From Brevundimonas sp. (GTDB taxonomy: Bacteria > Pseudomonadota > Alphaproteobacteria > Caulobacterales > Caulobacteraceae): a stretch of DNA of 34,446 bases. The notes beneath the pieces are model-generated. The model made no database searches, was not told the origin of the DNA, and worked only from the letters and a program-made list of their open reading frames with translations. How positions within the stretch are numbered: position 1 is the first letter of the stretch; every line of letters starts with the position of its first letter. Positions 19,106 to 27,828 of the stretch are shown piece by piece. The position numbers and the translations under genes are program-made. The stretch lies in the NCBI RefSeq assembly GCF_018608325.1, contig NZ_JABAZW010000102.1, positions 9,157 to 43,602 on the forward strand. The letters run 5' to 3'.

Positions 19106-20356
19106 TTACAGGGTTTCCATCCGCAGGGATTTCAGTTTGGCCGCGTCAATCTCGCCCGAGGCGATCTTGCACAGGATCAGGGCGCTGAGTTGGGCGCGTT
19201 CGACGAAGCTGTCGGGCCAGGCGAACTCCTGATCCGAGTGAATTTCACCGCCCCGGACGCCCAGGGTGTCGATATTGGGCAGGCCTGCAGCGTGCAGGTT
19301 GTTGCCCTCGCAGACGCCGCCGGACGGTTTCCAGGCGATGGGCTGGCCCAAGAGGGCGCCCGCTTCCTTGACCGCTTCGAACAGGGCGGTCTGGGCGGCG
19401 TCCATCGGCTTGGGCGCGCGGGTGAAGCCGCCGTGCAGGTCCAGCGTCAGCCCCTCGAACGGCGGCGCGGCGGCGATGGCGTGGACAGAGGCGTCGATCC
19501 AGTCGGCGGCGGCCTTGTCTGGCACACGCACATTGAAGCGGACCACGGCGTTGTCGGCGACGACGTTCAGGGCGCCGCCGCCCGCGATCTTGGCGACATT
19601 GACGGTGACGCCTTCGTGCTGGCCGTTCAGGCCATGAAGGGTGGCGGCGATGATGGCGGCGCCTGCGACGGCGTTGCGGCCTTCGTCAAAGGCGCGGCCC
19701 GCGTGGGCGGCGCGGCCGGTGACGATCAGATGATAGTTGCCGGTGCCCTTGCGGGCGCCCGCCAGCGTGCCGTCGGCCAGAGCCGGTTCATAGGTCAAGC
19801 CGACATGGCCGCGCGCGCCCAGTTCGGCCAGCAGGGGCGCCGAGGCGGGCGAGCCGATTTCCTCATCCGGGCTGAGCAGCACGGTCCAGCCGACGCCGTG
19901 TCGGTCGGGGTGGGTTTCGAACGCCTCCAGCGCGGCCAGAAGCACGCTGATCCCGCCCTTCATGTCGGCGACGCCGGGACCATTAAGGGCGCCGTCCGCG
20001 CGGGTGGTCACCGTCTGGAACCGGCTGTCGGCAGGAAAGACGGTGTCGTAGTGGCCGGTCAGTACGACCTGGATCGGGGCCTCGGGCCGGGCGGTGATCT
20101 TCAGGGCGTCGGCGTGGGCTTCTTCGCGCACCGAGCCGTCGTCGGCGACGGTGGTCGAGCCCTGGGTCGGGATGCGTTGGACCACGGCGGGCAGGCGGCG
20201 GGCCTCGGCCTCCAGCACATCCAGCATGGTGTTCAGCCCGGCGGCGTTGCGGCTGCCGGAGTTGATGTTCGCCCAATCGATGGTGCGGGCGATGATGGCC
20301 TCGCGCCGCGCAGCGACGTGATCGAGGACGGCCTGGTCAGAAATCAGAATCCGCAT
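19106..20356 (-). CDS. M20-family metallohydrolase, first gene of the ast operon
   Basis: The 416-residue protein is an M20 amidohydrolase of the acetylornithine deacetylase / succinyl-diaminopimelate desuccinylase group. Dinuclear zinc ligands and catalytic residues are visible: His102 and Asp104 in GHYDTVF, bridging Asp131 in GVADMKGG, Glu165-Glu166 in SPDEEIGS, and the C-terminal GEIHSDQEF histidine. No signal peptide is seen. It heads the operon, where its likely task is to remove succinyl from an ast intermediate, replacing the absent AstE (inference); a peptidase role remains possible. The start at 20356 has AGGG about nine bases upstream and gives MRILISDQAV. Confidence 0.88.
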   Translation of the reverse strand: MRILISDQAVLDHVAARREAIIARTIDWANINSGSRNAAGLNTMLDVLEAEARRLPAVVQRIPTQGSTTVADDGSVREEAHADALKITARPEAPIQVVLTGHYDTVFPADSRFQTVTTRADGALNGPGVADMKGGISVLLAALEAFETHPDRHGVGWTVLLSPDEEIGSPASAPLLAELGARGHVGLTYEPALADGTLAGARKGTGNYHLIVTGRAAHAGRAFDEGRNAVAGAAIIAATLHGLNGQHEGVTVNVAKIAGGGALNVVADNAVVRFNVRVPDKAAADWIDASVHAIAAAPPFEGLTLDLHGGFTRAPKPMDAAQTALFEAVKEAGALLGQPIAWKPSGGVCEGNNLHAAGLPNIDTLGVRGGEIHSDQEFAWPDSFVERAQLSALILCKIASGEIDAAKLKSLRMETL

Positions 20357-20453
20357 CGGCCAAACCCTAGACGCGGGGAGGGCAAAGGTGAAGGCCAAGG
20401 GCGATAGACAGTGGAAGAATGCACGCTAGATTGACGCGAGAGGGGACAATATC

Positions 20454-20990
20454 ATGCTGAAACTCTGGCTTCGCGCCGCCAATCCGTTCAACGCGCCAAG
20501 GGCGATGGCAGAGGCCCAGAGGGCGGCGCGGGTGGGGACATTCGGGCTTCTGGCCTCAGGCGCGGTCGGGGCCATATCCAGCCTGCTGACCTGGCTGCAT
20601 CCTGAGTGGCTGGCCGCCATCGTGGCCAATCAGCAGGCCAAGATGCAGATGAGCGCCGAACAGGCGGCGATGCAGAGCGCCATGATTGGCAGCATCATGC
20701 CCGTGGCGCTGCTGGCCAGCATGGTCTTCGGGATTGCCCTCTCGTTGGTTCTGGCCTGGGCGCAGTGGAAATACATGACCCGCGCCATTCCGATCATCGT
20801 TCTGGCCATGTTCGTCTACAGCATGTTGATCGTCTTAATCGCTGTGGCGACCGGTCAGTACAACGGGCGAGATTCGGGCTATCTGATCCTGCTGGGCGTG
20901 TCTTGGGCCGTGCAGATCGTGAGCGCGGTGCTGTATGTGGCGTCACTTCGCGGGGCCTTTGTCCTGCATCGCCTGAAACAGGAGCCTTGA
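20454..20990 (+). CDS. Four-helix membrane protein, unknown
   Basis: This 178-residue protein has four predicted membrane helices (about residues 27-47, 80-102, 110-130 and 143-165), with a Met/Gln/Ala-rich loop after the first (NQQAKMQMSAEQAAMQ). I do not recognise a named family. The ATG at 20454 is preceded by GAGAGGGG. It is divergent from the M20/ast operon across a 97-base gap and is followed at once by the arsC-like gene, whose GTG touches its TGA, so the pair is probably one operon. The function is unknown. Confidence 0.75.
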   Translation: MLKLWLRAANPFNAPRAMAEAQRAARVGTFGLLASGAVGAISSLLTWLHPEWLAAIVANQQAKMQMSAEQAAMQSAMIGSIMPVALLASMVFGIALSLVLAWAQWKYMTRAIPIIVLAMFVYSMLIVLIAVATGQYNGRDSGYLILLGVSWAVQIVSAVLYVASLRGAFVLHRLKQEP

Positions 20991-21332
20991 GTGAGCGTCA
21001 CCGTCTTCCACAATCCCAAATGCAGCACCTCGCGCAACGCCATCGCCTTGCTGCGTGAGAAGGGCGTCGAACCGACGGTCGTCGAATATCTGAAGACCGG
21101 CTGGGATCGCGCCACGCTGGAGCGGCTGGCGGCCAGGACCGGCGTCGGAATGGCGGGCCTGCTTCGGAAAAAAGAGGCGGACGCCAAGGCCCTGTTGGAC
21201 GCCGGAGCGGACGATGAGGCGATCATCGCCGCCGCCATCGCCCAGCCCATCCTGATCGAACGCCCTATCGCCGAGACGGCCAAGGGCGCTGTGATCGGCA
21301 GGCCCGTCGAGCGGGTGCTCGACGTCCTTTAG
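20991..21332 (+). CDS. arsC: ArsC-family arsenate reductase
   Basis: The 113-residue protein is a glutaredoxin-coupled ArsC. The catalytic cysteine is in HNPKCSTSRNA near the N-terminus, and the three arginines that bind oxyanion in the R773 enzyme have counterparts in LLRKKE, IERPI and GRPVERVL. ArsC reduces arsenate to arsenite in the cytoplasm. There are no arsR, arsB or acr3 genes beside it, so arsenic is not assured as its main role; ArsC/Spx-like relatives exist, though they usually lack the complete arginine set. The start is GTG at 20991 with AGGAG at 20980-20984. It ends six bases before the convergent tamB stop. Confidence 0.88.
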   Translation: MSVTVFHNPKCSTSRNAIALLREKGVEPTVVEYLKTGWDRATLERLAARTGVGMAGLLRKKEADAKALLDAGADDEAIIAAAIAQPILIERPIAETAKGAVIGRPVERVLDVL

Positions 21333-21338
21333 TCCCGA

Positions 21339-24300
21339 TCAGTGACGGTTCGGTCGGCGGTCGTTGCGCTGACCGGCCTCACGACTTTCACGACGCCAGC
21401 GGATCGACAGGCTGGTGTCGCCCTGACCGCCGAACTTGGACGCCACGGCGATGTTGCGGCGCGGCTGCCATTCGACCTTGACCGCAGCCCCGCCTTCGCC
21501 GCCGCCGATCACCTCCAGATAGACGTTGTCGGTGATGTAGCGGCCGCCCGAGACGGTGACCGCTGAGGCCTCGCCGCCGAAGGACAGTCGGTCCAGCCCC
21601 GCCAGTTCGCGCAGGTTGCCGATCACATCGAACCCGCCGCCGCCCGCCAGAGACGCCACGCCCGCCGCCAGCTGCGCCGCCTCGAAGGGCGACAACTGCG
21701 AGGCCGAGCGGCCGAACAGCACCTGCGAGAGGATTTCGTCCTGCGGCAGGGCAGGGGTGGAGGTCAGGGCGATCTTCGGCTCTGCCGCCGTGCCGGTGAC
21801 GTCGATGGTGGCGGTCAGGGCCGGGTCCTCGCGCACCGCCTTCAGGTTCAGGCGGATCTGCTTGGGATCGGTCGACAGGGTGACGCGGCCATCGTCGTCG
21901 AAGACGAACCGCTTGCCCGCGAACTCATAGTCGCCGCGCACCACATTGGCCGTGCCCGTCAGCTGCGGCTGGGCGATGGTACCGCGAACGCGGGCGTTGA
22001 CGTCGAGGATGACGTTCAGGCCGCGCCCGCTGACCCGCACCTTGCCGCCCGAAGAGCGCAGGGCGATGTCCATGCCGATCTGCGGGCCGCGCGTGCTGGC
22101 CTCTTTCTCGACCGGGTCGCCGCCGGGGCGGTTGATCTCGACCACGTCCATGGCGACGATGCCGGTGGAGCCGGGGACTTCCGGTTCGATCTTGGCCTCA
22201 TCGACATTGATCTGGCCGCCCAACTGGATGTTGCCGTCAGCGCCGCGGACAATGGTGATCGGACCCGAGGCGCGGGCCTGGGCGATGTCGTTGTCGATGA
22301 CGCGGAAGCGGGTCAGGGTCAGTTGCGCGTTGGAGCTGGAGCCTTCGCGCAGACCGATGCGGCCCTGGCCCGAAACCGTGCCGCCCGAGCCGTCATTGGC
22401 CGTGAAGGTCTGGATCTGGGCGGTGGTGTCATCGAAGCTGGTGCGCAGCGTCAGGTCGCCCAGACGCAGGCCGATGGCGTTCTCACGATAGCTGCCTTGC
22501 GACAGGTCGAACCGTCCGTTCAGGCGCGGCGCCTTCAGGGTGCCCGCGATGGTCGCCTGACCATTCACCTGGCCCGCCAGACTGCGGTCGCCGCCCAGGA
22601 ACAGGTCCCAGATGGGCTGGATCTGGCCGTTGATCGAAACGCGGCCCGACATTTCGCGCGTATTGGCGATGGCCAGACGCAAGGGGGCGGCGGAGGCTTC
22701 GACCGGCAGGGTGATGTCGGCGGAGGCCTGAACCGCGCCTTCGTCCACGGCGGAGGCCTTGATGCTGAGGCTGTCGCCCGCCAGCGTGGCGTCCACGCGG
22801 CCGTTGACCGCCAGACCACGCGGAGCGTCGATGCTGCGGATGTTCTGCAGGGCGATGTTGGCCGTGCCCGACAGGTCATTGCCTGCACCGCGCACATTGA
22901 CCTGACCCGTCGCCGTGCCGCGCAGGTCGGGGGCGATGGAGCCCAGTTCGACGCTGGTCAGATTGGCCTGGATCGAGGCGGTGCGGGCGTCCTGTCGCAG
23001 ATCGGCCAGCAGCACGCCGCCGCCGACGCCCAGATCAAGATGCGCGGTCTTTTCGGCGCCGTTCAGGGTGACCGAGGCCGGGCTGCGGGTGGTGAAGGCC
23101 ACGTCGCGCACCCGTCCGCCGCCACGCAGGCTGAGCGAATGGGCGGTGTCCTGACGCGCATAGACGCCCGTGCCGTTGAACTGAGCCGGATTGTCGCCGC
23201 CCACATCCAGCGCCAGGGTGAAGGGCAGGTTGTCCAGAGTGCCGCGCCCCTTCAGGTCCAGGGTGCGGACCATCCACGTCTGACCGGCCAGACGCACATT
23301 GCGTCCGGTGACGTCCAGAATGGCGCTGTCTGAACCGCCGCCTTCGGTCAGGCGCACCCGGCCATTGGCCTCACCCGAGGCCAGGAAGGCGCCGGCACGG
23401 GCGGTGAAGGTCATGTCGGCGCTGGAGGGGATGTTGTCGGACAGGGCGATGGCGCCCTGAGCCGTCACGCCGCCTGCGTTCACGTCCACATCGCTGAGGC
23501 GGATGCGCTTGCCGCCCAGGAAGAAGTTCCCCGCGGCGCGGGCCGGACCATAGTTGGAGGCGCTGGTCACGGTGATACGGCCGTCGGAGGCGTCGGCGCC
23601 CTTGCGGAAGCTGAGGATCAGATCGGCGTTGGTCAGGATCAGATCACCCGCCGTGATCTTCTCGAACCCGGCGGTCAGGTCGGCGCGCGGTTGGGACAGG
23701 GTGCCGGTCAGGGCGCCATTGCCCTTCATGTCGCCAGCGATCTCGACCGGTCCGGCGTTGAAGGGGCCGCGTGCATTCCAGTCCAGCGCCAGACGCAGCT
23801 GGCCGGTGGTTTCGATCAGACCCTTGGCGCCCGCGCGCCCATCGGCGCCGGTCAGTTCGCCGCGATCCACCTCGATACGGTTGCCGTTCAGTTTTCCGGC
23901 CAGCTCCAGACGCGGGGTCTTGCCCAGCAGGCGGTCCAGTTCCTCCATGCCCAGCGTCAGGTTACGGCCGCGACCGTCGAAGCTGAGCACCCAGGGGGCC
24001 TTGGCCTTGCCCGAGGACGAGGCGCGGATCGGCCCGCCAAAGGCGCCGCGCGCCTCGGGCAGGACGCGGGCGGCGTCGGTCAACTGGGCGTCGCCGTTAA
24101 AGCTCATGCCGCCCAGCAGATTGCGCGAACCCGAGCCGGTCAGGGTCAGGCCCTGACCCTGAAGATCGACCTTTTTCAGCAGCAGAGCGCCGTCTTTCAT
24201 GCGCGAGGCCTGCATTTGCAGATGCGGCGTTGCACCCAGCAGGCCGCCGATGATGCCTTCCGCCGCGCCGCCGGTGACGCGGACGTCGCCGTCCAGGTCG

Positions 24301-25598
24301 TAGCGCCCGTCCTTGGACTGCAGGTTCAGCGGGCCGGAGATGCGGGTGGCGCGATAGGAGGCCAGGTCGGCGTTCAGAACCGTGGCCGTTCCGGTCAGGC
24401 TCCAGGTGTCCGCGCCGCCCTTGAACACGCCGGAATAGGCGGTCGGGCCTGCGACCTCGGCGCCGATCAGGCGGCTGAGAGAGGCGGTCTCGATGTCCAG
24501 CTTGATGCCGGTGGGCGAGGTGTTGTCCTTGGTGCGCAGGACGCCGGTCGCGCTTGAGTTGATGTTGTCCGCGATCAGACGCCAGGCCACGCCCTGCAGA
24601 TCCTTGTCCCTGGACGGAACCATGGCGAAGCCGAAGCGGGCGGTGCGGCCGATGCGGGCGATGAACGGCTCCAGCAGGTCCGAACCGCTGAAGTCGGCGA
24701 AGCCGGAGACGCGCGCACCCTTCTTGTCGGTGAACTGGCCATCGACGTTCAGGGGGGTGAACTGGCCGGTCTGGACCTTGGCGTGGACCACGTCGGCATT
24801 CAGCACGGCGACGGCGGAGAAAGGCTGCTGGGGCGAATAGCCCAGCGCCCCGGCCAGCGGCCCGCCCTGGGCTTCGTTGGCGCGCAGGTTGACTCGCATC
24901 TCGCTGAGCTTGCCGCCGATGGAGGCGGCCAGACGCAGATAGTCGCCGGGACGGTTCAGACTGTCCGCGTTCAGGTTCACCACCTTGGCGCCGGTGCGCG
25001 GCACGCTGGCGTCACCCGCCAGGCTCCAGCGGCCATACTCCTTGGAGAAGCCTTCCATCAGGTCGAGATTGGTCGAAAACTTGTCGATCTTGATCGAGAT
25101 CGGCATGGGGCCGCCGGGCGGCTCGTCCTTGGATTCTTCCAGCACCGGGCGGCGGATCACCTGGATCACGTCGGCGTGGATGTTCTGGGCGTGCAGGCGG
25201 CGCGCCAGAAGGGCCGTGTAGGACCATTTCATCCGCAGGTTACGCGCGTCCAGCCAGACGCCTTCGCCGTCGGTCACCGTGATCCGGTCGACCGAGAAGT
25301 CCTTGAGCACATCGCCCTTCAGACCATAGACGTGCAGGCGTCCGAACCGGCTGAGCTTCAGGTTCTGCACCAGACCGGACACGCGCTCGCGCCCGCCGTC
25401 GGTGGCGACATAGTAGCGTGCGCCGACCAAGGCGACGCCCAGCAGCACGACCAGACCGGCCAGCACGCAGGCGGCGATGACGCCGATCTTCTTAAGCGGC
25501 CAGCCGCGTTTCTTCGCCGGTTTCTTCGGGGGCGTGGCGGGGGGCGTAGGCGTTTCGTCCTGCACCGGCGCAGTCTCGGAGGGCGGGATCTCGGTCAA
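21339..25598 (-). CDS. tamB: Translocation and assembly module protein TamB
   Basis: TamB is a very long inner-membrane-anchored, periplasm-spanning beta protein that works with TamA in outer-membrane protein assembly and phospholipid transport. The 1419-residue product has a proline-rich cytoplasmic N-terminus, a single helix at about residues 38-58, many repeats of short beta strands, and the conserved C-terminal DUF490 domain with FGRSASQLSPFEAAQLA and a final Trp/Arg-rich strand (LSIRWRRES). The ATG overlaps the tamA stop (ATGA, 25595-25598), typical of the pair. The length is in the usual range (about 1250-1500). Confidence 0.94.
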   Translation of the reverse strand: MTEIPPSETAPVQDETPTPPATPPKKPAKKRGWPLKKIGVIAACVLAGLVVLLGVALVGARYYVATDGGRERVSGLVQNLKLSRFGRLHVYGLKGDVLKDFSVDRITVTDGEGVWLDARNLRMKWSYTALLARRLHAQNIHADVIQVIRRPVLEESKDEPPGGPMPISIKIDKFSTNLDLMEGFSKEYGRWSLAGDASVPRTGAKVVNLNADSLNRPGDYLRLAASIGGKLSEMRVNLRANEAQGGPLAGALGYSPQQPFSAVAVLNADVVHAKVQTGQFTPLNVDGQFTDKKGARVSGFADFSGSDLLEPFIARIGRTARFGFAMVPSRDKDLQGVAWRLIADNINSSATGVLRTKDNTSPTGIKLDIETASLSRLIGAEVAGPTAYSGVFKGGADTWSLTGTATVLNADLASYRATRISGPLNLQSKDGRYDLDGDVRVTGGAAEGIIGGLLGATPHLQMQASRMKDGALLLKKVDLQGQGLTLTGSGSRNLLGGMSFNGDAQLTDAARVLPEARGAFGGPIRASSSGKAKAPWVLSFDGRGRNLTLGMEELDRLLGKTPRLELAGKLNGNRIEVDRGELTGADGRAGAKGLIETTGQLRLALDWNARGPFNAGPVEIAGDMKGNGALTGTLSQPRADLTAGFEKITAGDLILTNADLILSFRKGADASDGRITVTSASNYGPARAAGNFFLGGKRIRLSDVDVNAGGVTAQGAIALSDNIPSSADMTFTARAGAFLASGEANGRVRLTEGGGSDSAILDVTGRNVRLAGQTWMVRTLDLKGRGTLDNLPFTLALDVGGDNPAQFNGTGVYARQDTAHSLSLRGGGRVRDVAFTTRSPASVTLNGAEKTAHLDLGVGGGVLLADLRQDARTASIQANLTSVELGSIAPDLRGTATGQVNVRGAGNDLSGTANIALQNIRSIDAPRGLAVNGRVDATLAGDSLSIKASAVDEGAVQASADITLPVEASAAPLRLAIANTREMSGRVSINGQIQPIWDLFLGGDRSLAGQVNGQATIAGTLKAPRLNGRFDLSQGSYRENAIGLRLGDLTLRTSFDDTTAQIQTFTANDGSGGTVSGQGRIGLREGSSSNAQLTLTRFRVIDNDIAQARASGPITIVRGADGNIQLGGQINVDEAKIEPEVPGSTGIVAMDVVEINRPGGDPVEKEASTRGPQIGMDIALRSSGGKVRVSGRGLNVILDVNARVRGTIAQPQLTGTANVVRGDYEFAGKRFVFDDDGRVTLSTDPKQIRLNLKAVREDPALTATIDVTGTAAEPKIALTSTPALPQDEILSQVLFGRSASQLSPFEAAQLAAGVASLAGGGGFDVIGNLRELAGLDRLSFGGEASAVTVSGGRYITDNVYLEVIGGGEGGAAVKVEWQPRRNIAVASKFGGQGDTSLSIRWRRESREAGQRNDRRPNRH

Positions 25599-27394
25599 AA
25601 CGCCTGTCCGATGCTGATGTAGACCTGGAAGTCAGGGTCGCCGTCGCGCTTGTTCAGCGGCAGGGCGATATCGCCGCGCACCGGGCCGAACGGCAGCTTG
25701 TAGCGTACGCCCAGACCGGCGCCGTAACGCATGTTGGTCAGGTTGGGCGTCTCCTGGAAGCCGATGGCGCCGGCGTCGAGGAAGGCCACGGCCTGGAAGC
25801 TGGCGCCCACGTCGCGCCGCACCTCGAATGAGGTTTCGAACAGCGACATGCCCCCGCGCGGCGTACCGTCGGGCAGTTGCGGGTTGACGCCCTGATACTG
25901 ATAGCCACGGACCGAGCCGCCGCCGCCCGAGTAGAACAGACGGTCCGAAGGCACGCTAAGCTCATTGCCGCCGATGATGGAGCCGATGCGCAGACGCCCG
26001 GCCAGCACGGTCCTGCCGTCATTCTGGACCGGGTAATAGGCGGTGGCCTGCCCCTCGCTGCGCATGAACAGCACCGTATCCTCGCCCGCCACGGCGGTCG
26101 GCTGGATCGAGGCGGCCAGACGCCAGCCCTTGGTCGGGTTCAGCGGGTCGTTGGAGTTGTCCAGATAGGCGCTGGTGCGGATCGTGACGATCGCCAGGTT
26201 GCGGTCGAAGGACACCGCCTGCGGCGGCAGGGACGTATAGTCGTAGCGGTTCTCGTTGTAGTGGCCCGCGTCCAGACCAATGCCGTAGCTGAAGAACGAG
26301 GTCTTGCCGATGCGCTGGCGCAGGTCGGCGTTCAGGACCACGGCGGCGCGGCGATAGGCGTCGGTGTCTTCGTTCACCACGGCGGCGCTGAGGCCCAGGG
26401 TGCGGCCCGGCTTGCGCCAGTGGGGCAGGGACAGGTCGGCGCCGAGGCGGCTGTTGATGTCGGCGACGCGCGCTTCAAGCCGCAGGGTGTCGGCGCGGCC
26501 GAAACGGTTGTAGCGGGTCTGGATCACATCGACGCCGACGCCTTCGGCGGTGGACCAGGTGGCGCCCGCTTCCAGAATACGGCGAGGCCGGTCCTGAAGG
26601 CTGACGATGACGGGACGAAGCCCCTCGGCCGTCACCTGATCCAGCGGCGACAGGCCGACATTGACGCCGTCATAGACGCCCGTATCCAGCAGGCGGCGCT
26701 CAAGTTCGGCGACCAGTTCGGGGTCGTAGCGCTGGCCCTCGGTCCAGGGCGCCAGATTGGCGGCCCACTGTGGATTGGTTCGGCCGCGGGATTCGACCCG
26801 GACCCCGTTCAGCAGCACCAGCTTGCCGGAATCGATACGGTATTCCGGGGCGACGGTGAAACCGGCGTGATCGACCACGACGCGGCGGGGCTGGGCCACG
26901 GCGTCGGCATAGCCGTCGCGGGTGAGCGCGGCGACCAGTCGGCCTTCGCCCGCAATGACCTCGACCGCGCGGCCCGGATCGCCCGCCTTTATGCCGATGG
27001 CGTTCTTGGCGTCGGCAGCGGATTCGGCGTCCGGCGCGGGGTCCGTCCAGGTGATGGTCGGGTCGGTCAGCACGAAACGACGACCAGGTTGAACCGAGAC
27101 GATGGCGACCGGCGTATCGTCACCCTCGACCACGTCCTCGACGGTGGATTGATAATAGCCTTCGGACCGAAGCAGGGCGGTGGCGGCCTCGCTGGCGCCG
27201 CGCGCCCGGCGGCGGGCCTCGAACCGGCTGTCCGGCGCGCCGTCCACCTCTCCGACTGCACGTTCCAGCGCCCGACGCAGTTCGGTTTCCATGTCGCCGC
27301 GGATCTGGGCGCGTTGCTGGTCGGCGAAGGCGGGCAGGGCGCACGCCGACCCAGCAGCCAGGGCGACGAGAAACAGGGAGGGTCTGAACGTCAA
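25595..27394 (-). CDS. tamA: Outer-membrane assembly protein TamA (BamA/Omp85 family)
   Basis: TamA is the outer-membrane barrel partner of TamB. The 599-residue protein has a signal peptide (about 1-24), POTRA-like domains (about 30-260) and a 16-strand barrel with the Omp85 VRGY motif in GGGGSVRGYQYQG. It ends in an aromatic residue (VYISIGQAF), as outer-membrane barrels do. The start is TTG at 27394 with AAGG seven bases upstream; no ATG in frame fits the signal peptide. tamB follows with a four-base overlap. A small lipoprotein gene lies 81 bases upstream on the same strand. Confidence 0.93.
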   Translation of the reverse strand: MTFRPSLFLVALAAGSACALPAFADQQRAQIRGDMETELRRALERAVGEVDGAPDSRFEARRRARGASEAATALLRSEGYYQSTVEDVVEGDDTPVAIVSVQPGRRFVLTDPTITWTDPAPDAESAADAKNAIGIKAGDPGRAVEVIAGEGRLVAALTRDGYADAVAQPRRVVVDHAGFTVAPEYRIDSGKLVLLNGVRVESRGRTNPQWAANLAPWTEGQRYDPELVAELERRLLDTGVYDGVNVGLSPLDQVTAEGLRPVIVSLQDRPRRILEAGATWSTAEGVGVDVIQTRYNRFGRADTLRLEARVADINSRLGADLSLPHWRKPGRTLGLSAAVVNEDTDAYRRAAVVLNADLRQRIGKTSFFSYGIGLDAGHYNENRYDYTSLPPQAVSFDRNLAIVTIRTSAYLDNSNDPLNPTKGWRLAASIQPTAVAGEDTVLFMRSEGQATAYYPVQNDGRTVLAGRLRIGSIIGGNELSVPSDRLFYSGGGGSVRGYQYQGVNPQLPDGTPRGGMSLFETSFEVRRDVGASFQAVAFLDAGAIGFQETPNLTNMRYGAGLGVRYKLPFGPVRGDIALPLNKRDGDPDFQVYISIGQAF

Positions 27395-27475
27395 GCTTGA
27401 ACCTTGGTCATCAGCGCATCGCGCTAGTCATGCCGATGATGCGCCGCCCTGATCAGAGACGGCGCGTCGGCGGCC

Positions 27476-27748
27476 TCAGTAGAAGAGGGTTTCGCTGTCC
27501 GGCTGGACGGATTGGGCAGAGGACTTTTCAGCAGGCGGCGGTGTTTCCGGCGCAGGCGTCGGGGTCGGGTCGACCACATGCGGGGCGGCGACCGGCGCTG
27601 CTGATTCTTCGGCTGCCGGGGCGTGGACCTCTTCTTCGGCCACAGACACATCGGAACGATCGTCTGAGCGCGTCTGGTAATCGTCACAGCTCGCAAGTCC
27701 CGACGCACACAGCGCCGTGACGGCCAGAACGATAGTCATGCGTCTCAT
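27476..27748 (-). CDS. Small Pro/Ala-rich predicted lipoprotein
   Basis: The 90-residue product has a signal peptide with lipobox Leu18-Ala19-Ser20-Cys21, then a disordered acidic and Pro/Ala/Glu-rich tail (for example PTPTPAPETPPPAEK) that could span periplasm or peptidoglycan. No domain is recognised. GGGGAG lies nine bases before the ATG at 27748. It precedes tamA on the same strand. A 16-base perfect palindrome lies just upstream. The function is unknown. Confidence 0.7.
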   Translation of the reverse strand: MRRMTIVLAVTALCASGLASCDDYQTRSDDRSDVSVAEEEVHAPAAEESAAPVAAPHVVDPTPTPAPETPPPAEKSSAQSVQPDSETLFY

Positions 27749-27762
27749 CGATAAAGACTCCC

Positions 27763-27778
27763 CAAGGTCATGACCTTG
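27763..27778. repeat. 16-base perfect palindrome upstream of the small lipoprotein gene
   Basis: CAAGGTCATGACCTTG is its own reverse complement. It lies 15 bases upstream of the lipoprotein start codon and next to its ribosome site, between that gene and the racemase gene on the same strand. It could be a dimeric repressor site or, as RNA, a six-pair hairpin with a CATG loop. There is no U-tract, so it is not a good intrinsic terminator. Confidence 0.4.
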
Positions 27779-27828
27779 TTCAACGCCCCCACGTCATAGC
27801 TGTTCCATAGCGACGAAATGGCGTCTGG

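Noticed and set aside
25877..27400. 507-codon plus-strand frame opposite tamA
   Set aside because: TamA with signal peptide, POTRA region and barrel explains the interval; the antisense frame has no motif.
27424..27475. GC-rich hairpin between the small lipoprotein gene and tamA as an intrinsic terminator
   Set aside because: A six-pair stem is possible, but no run of U follows on the minus strand.
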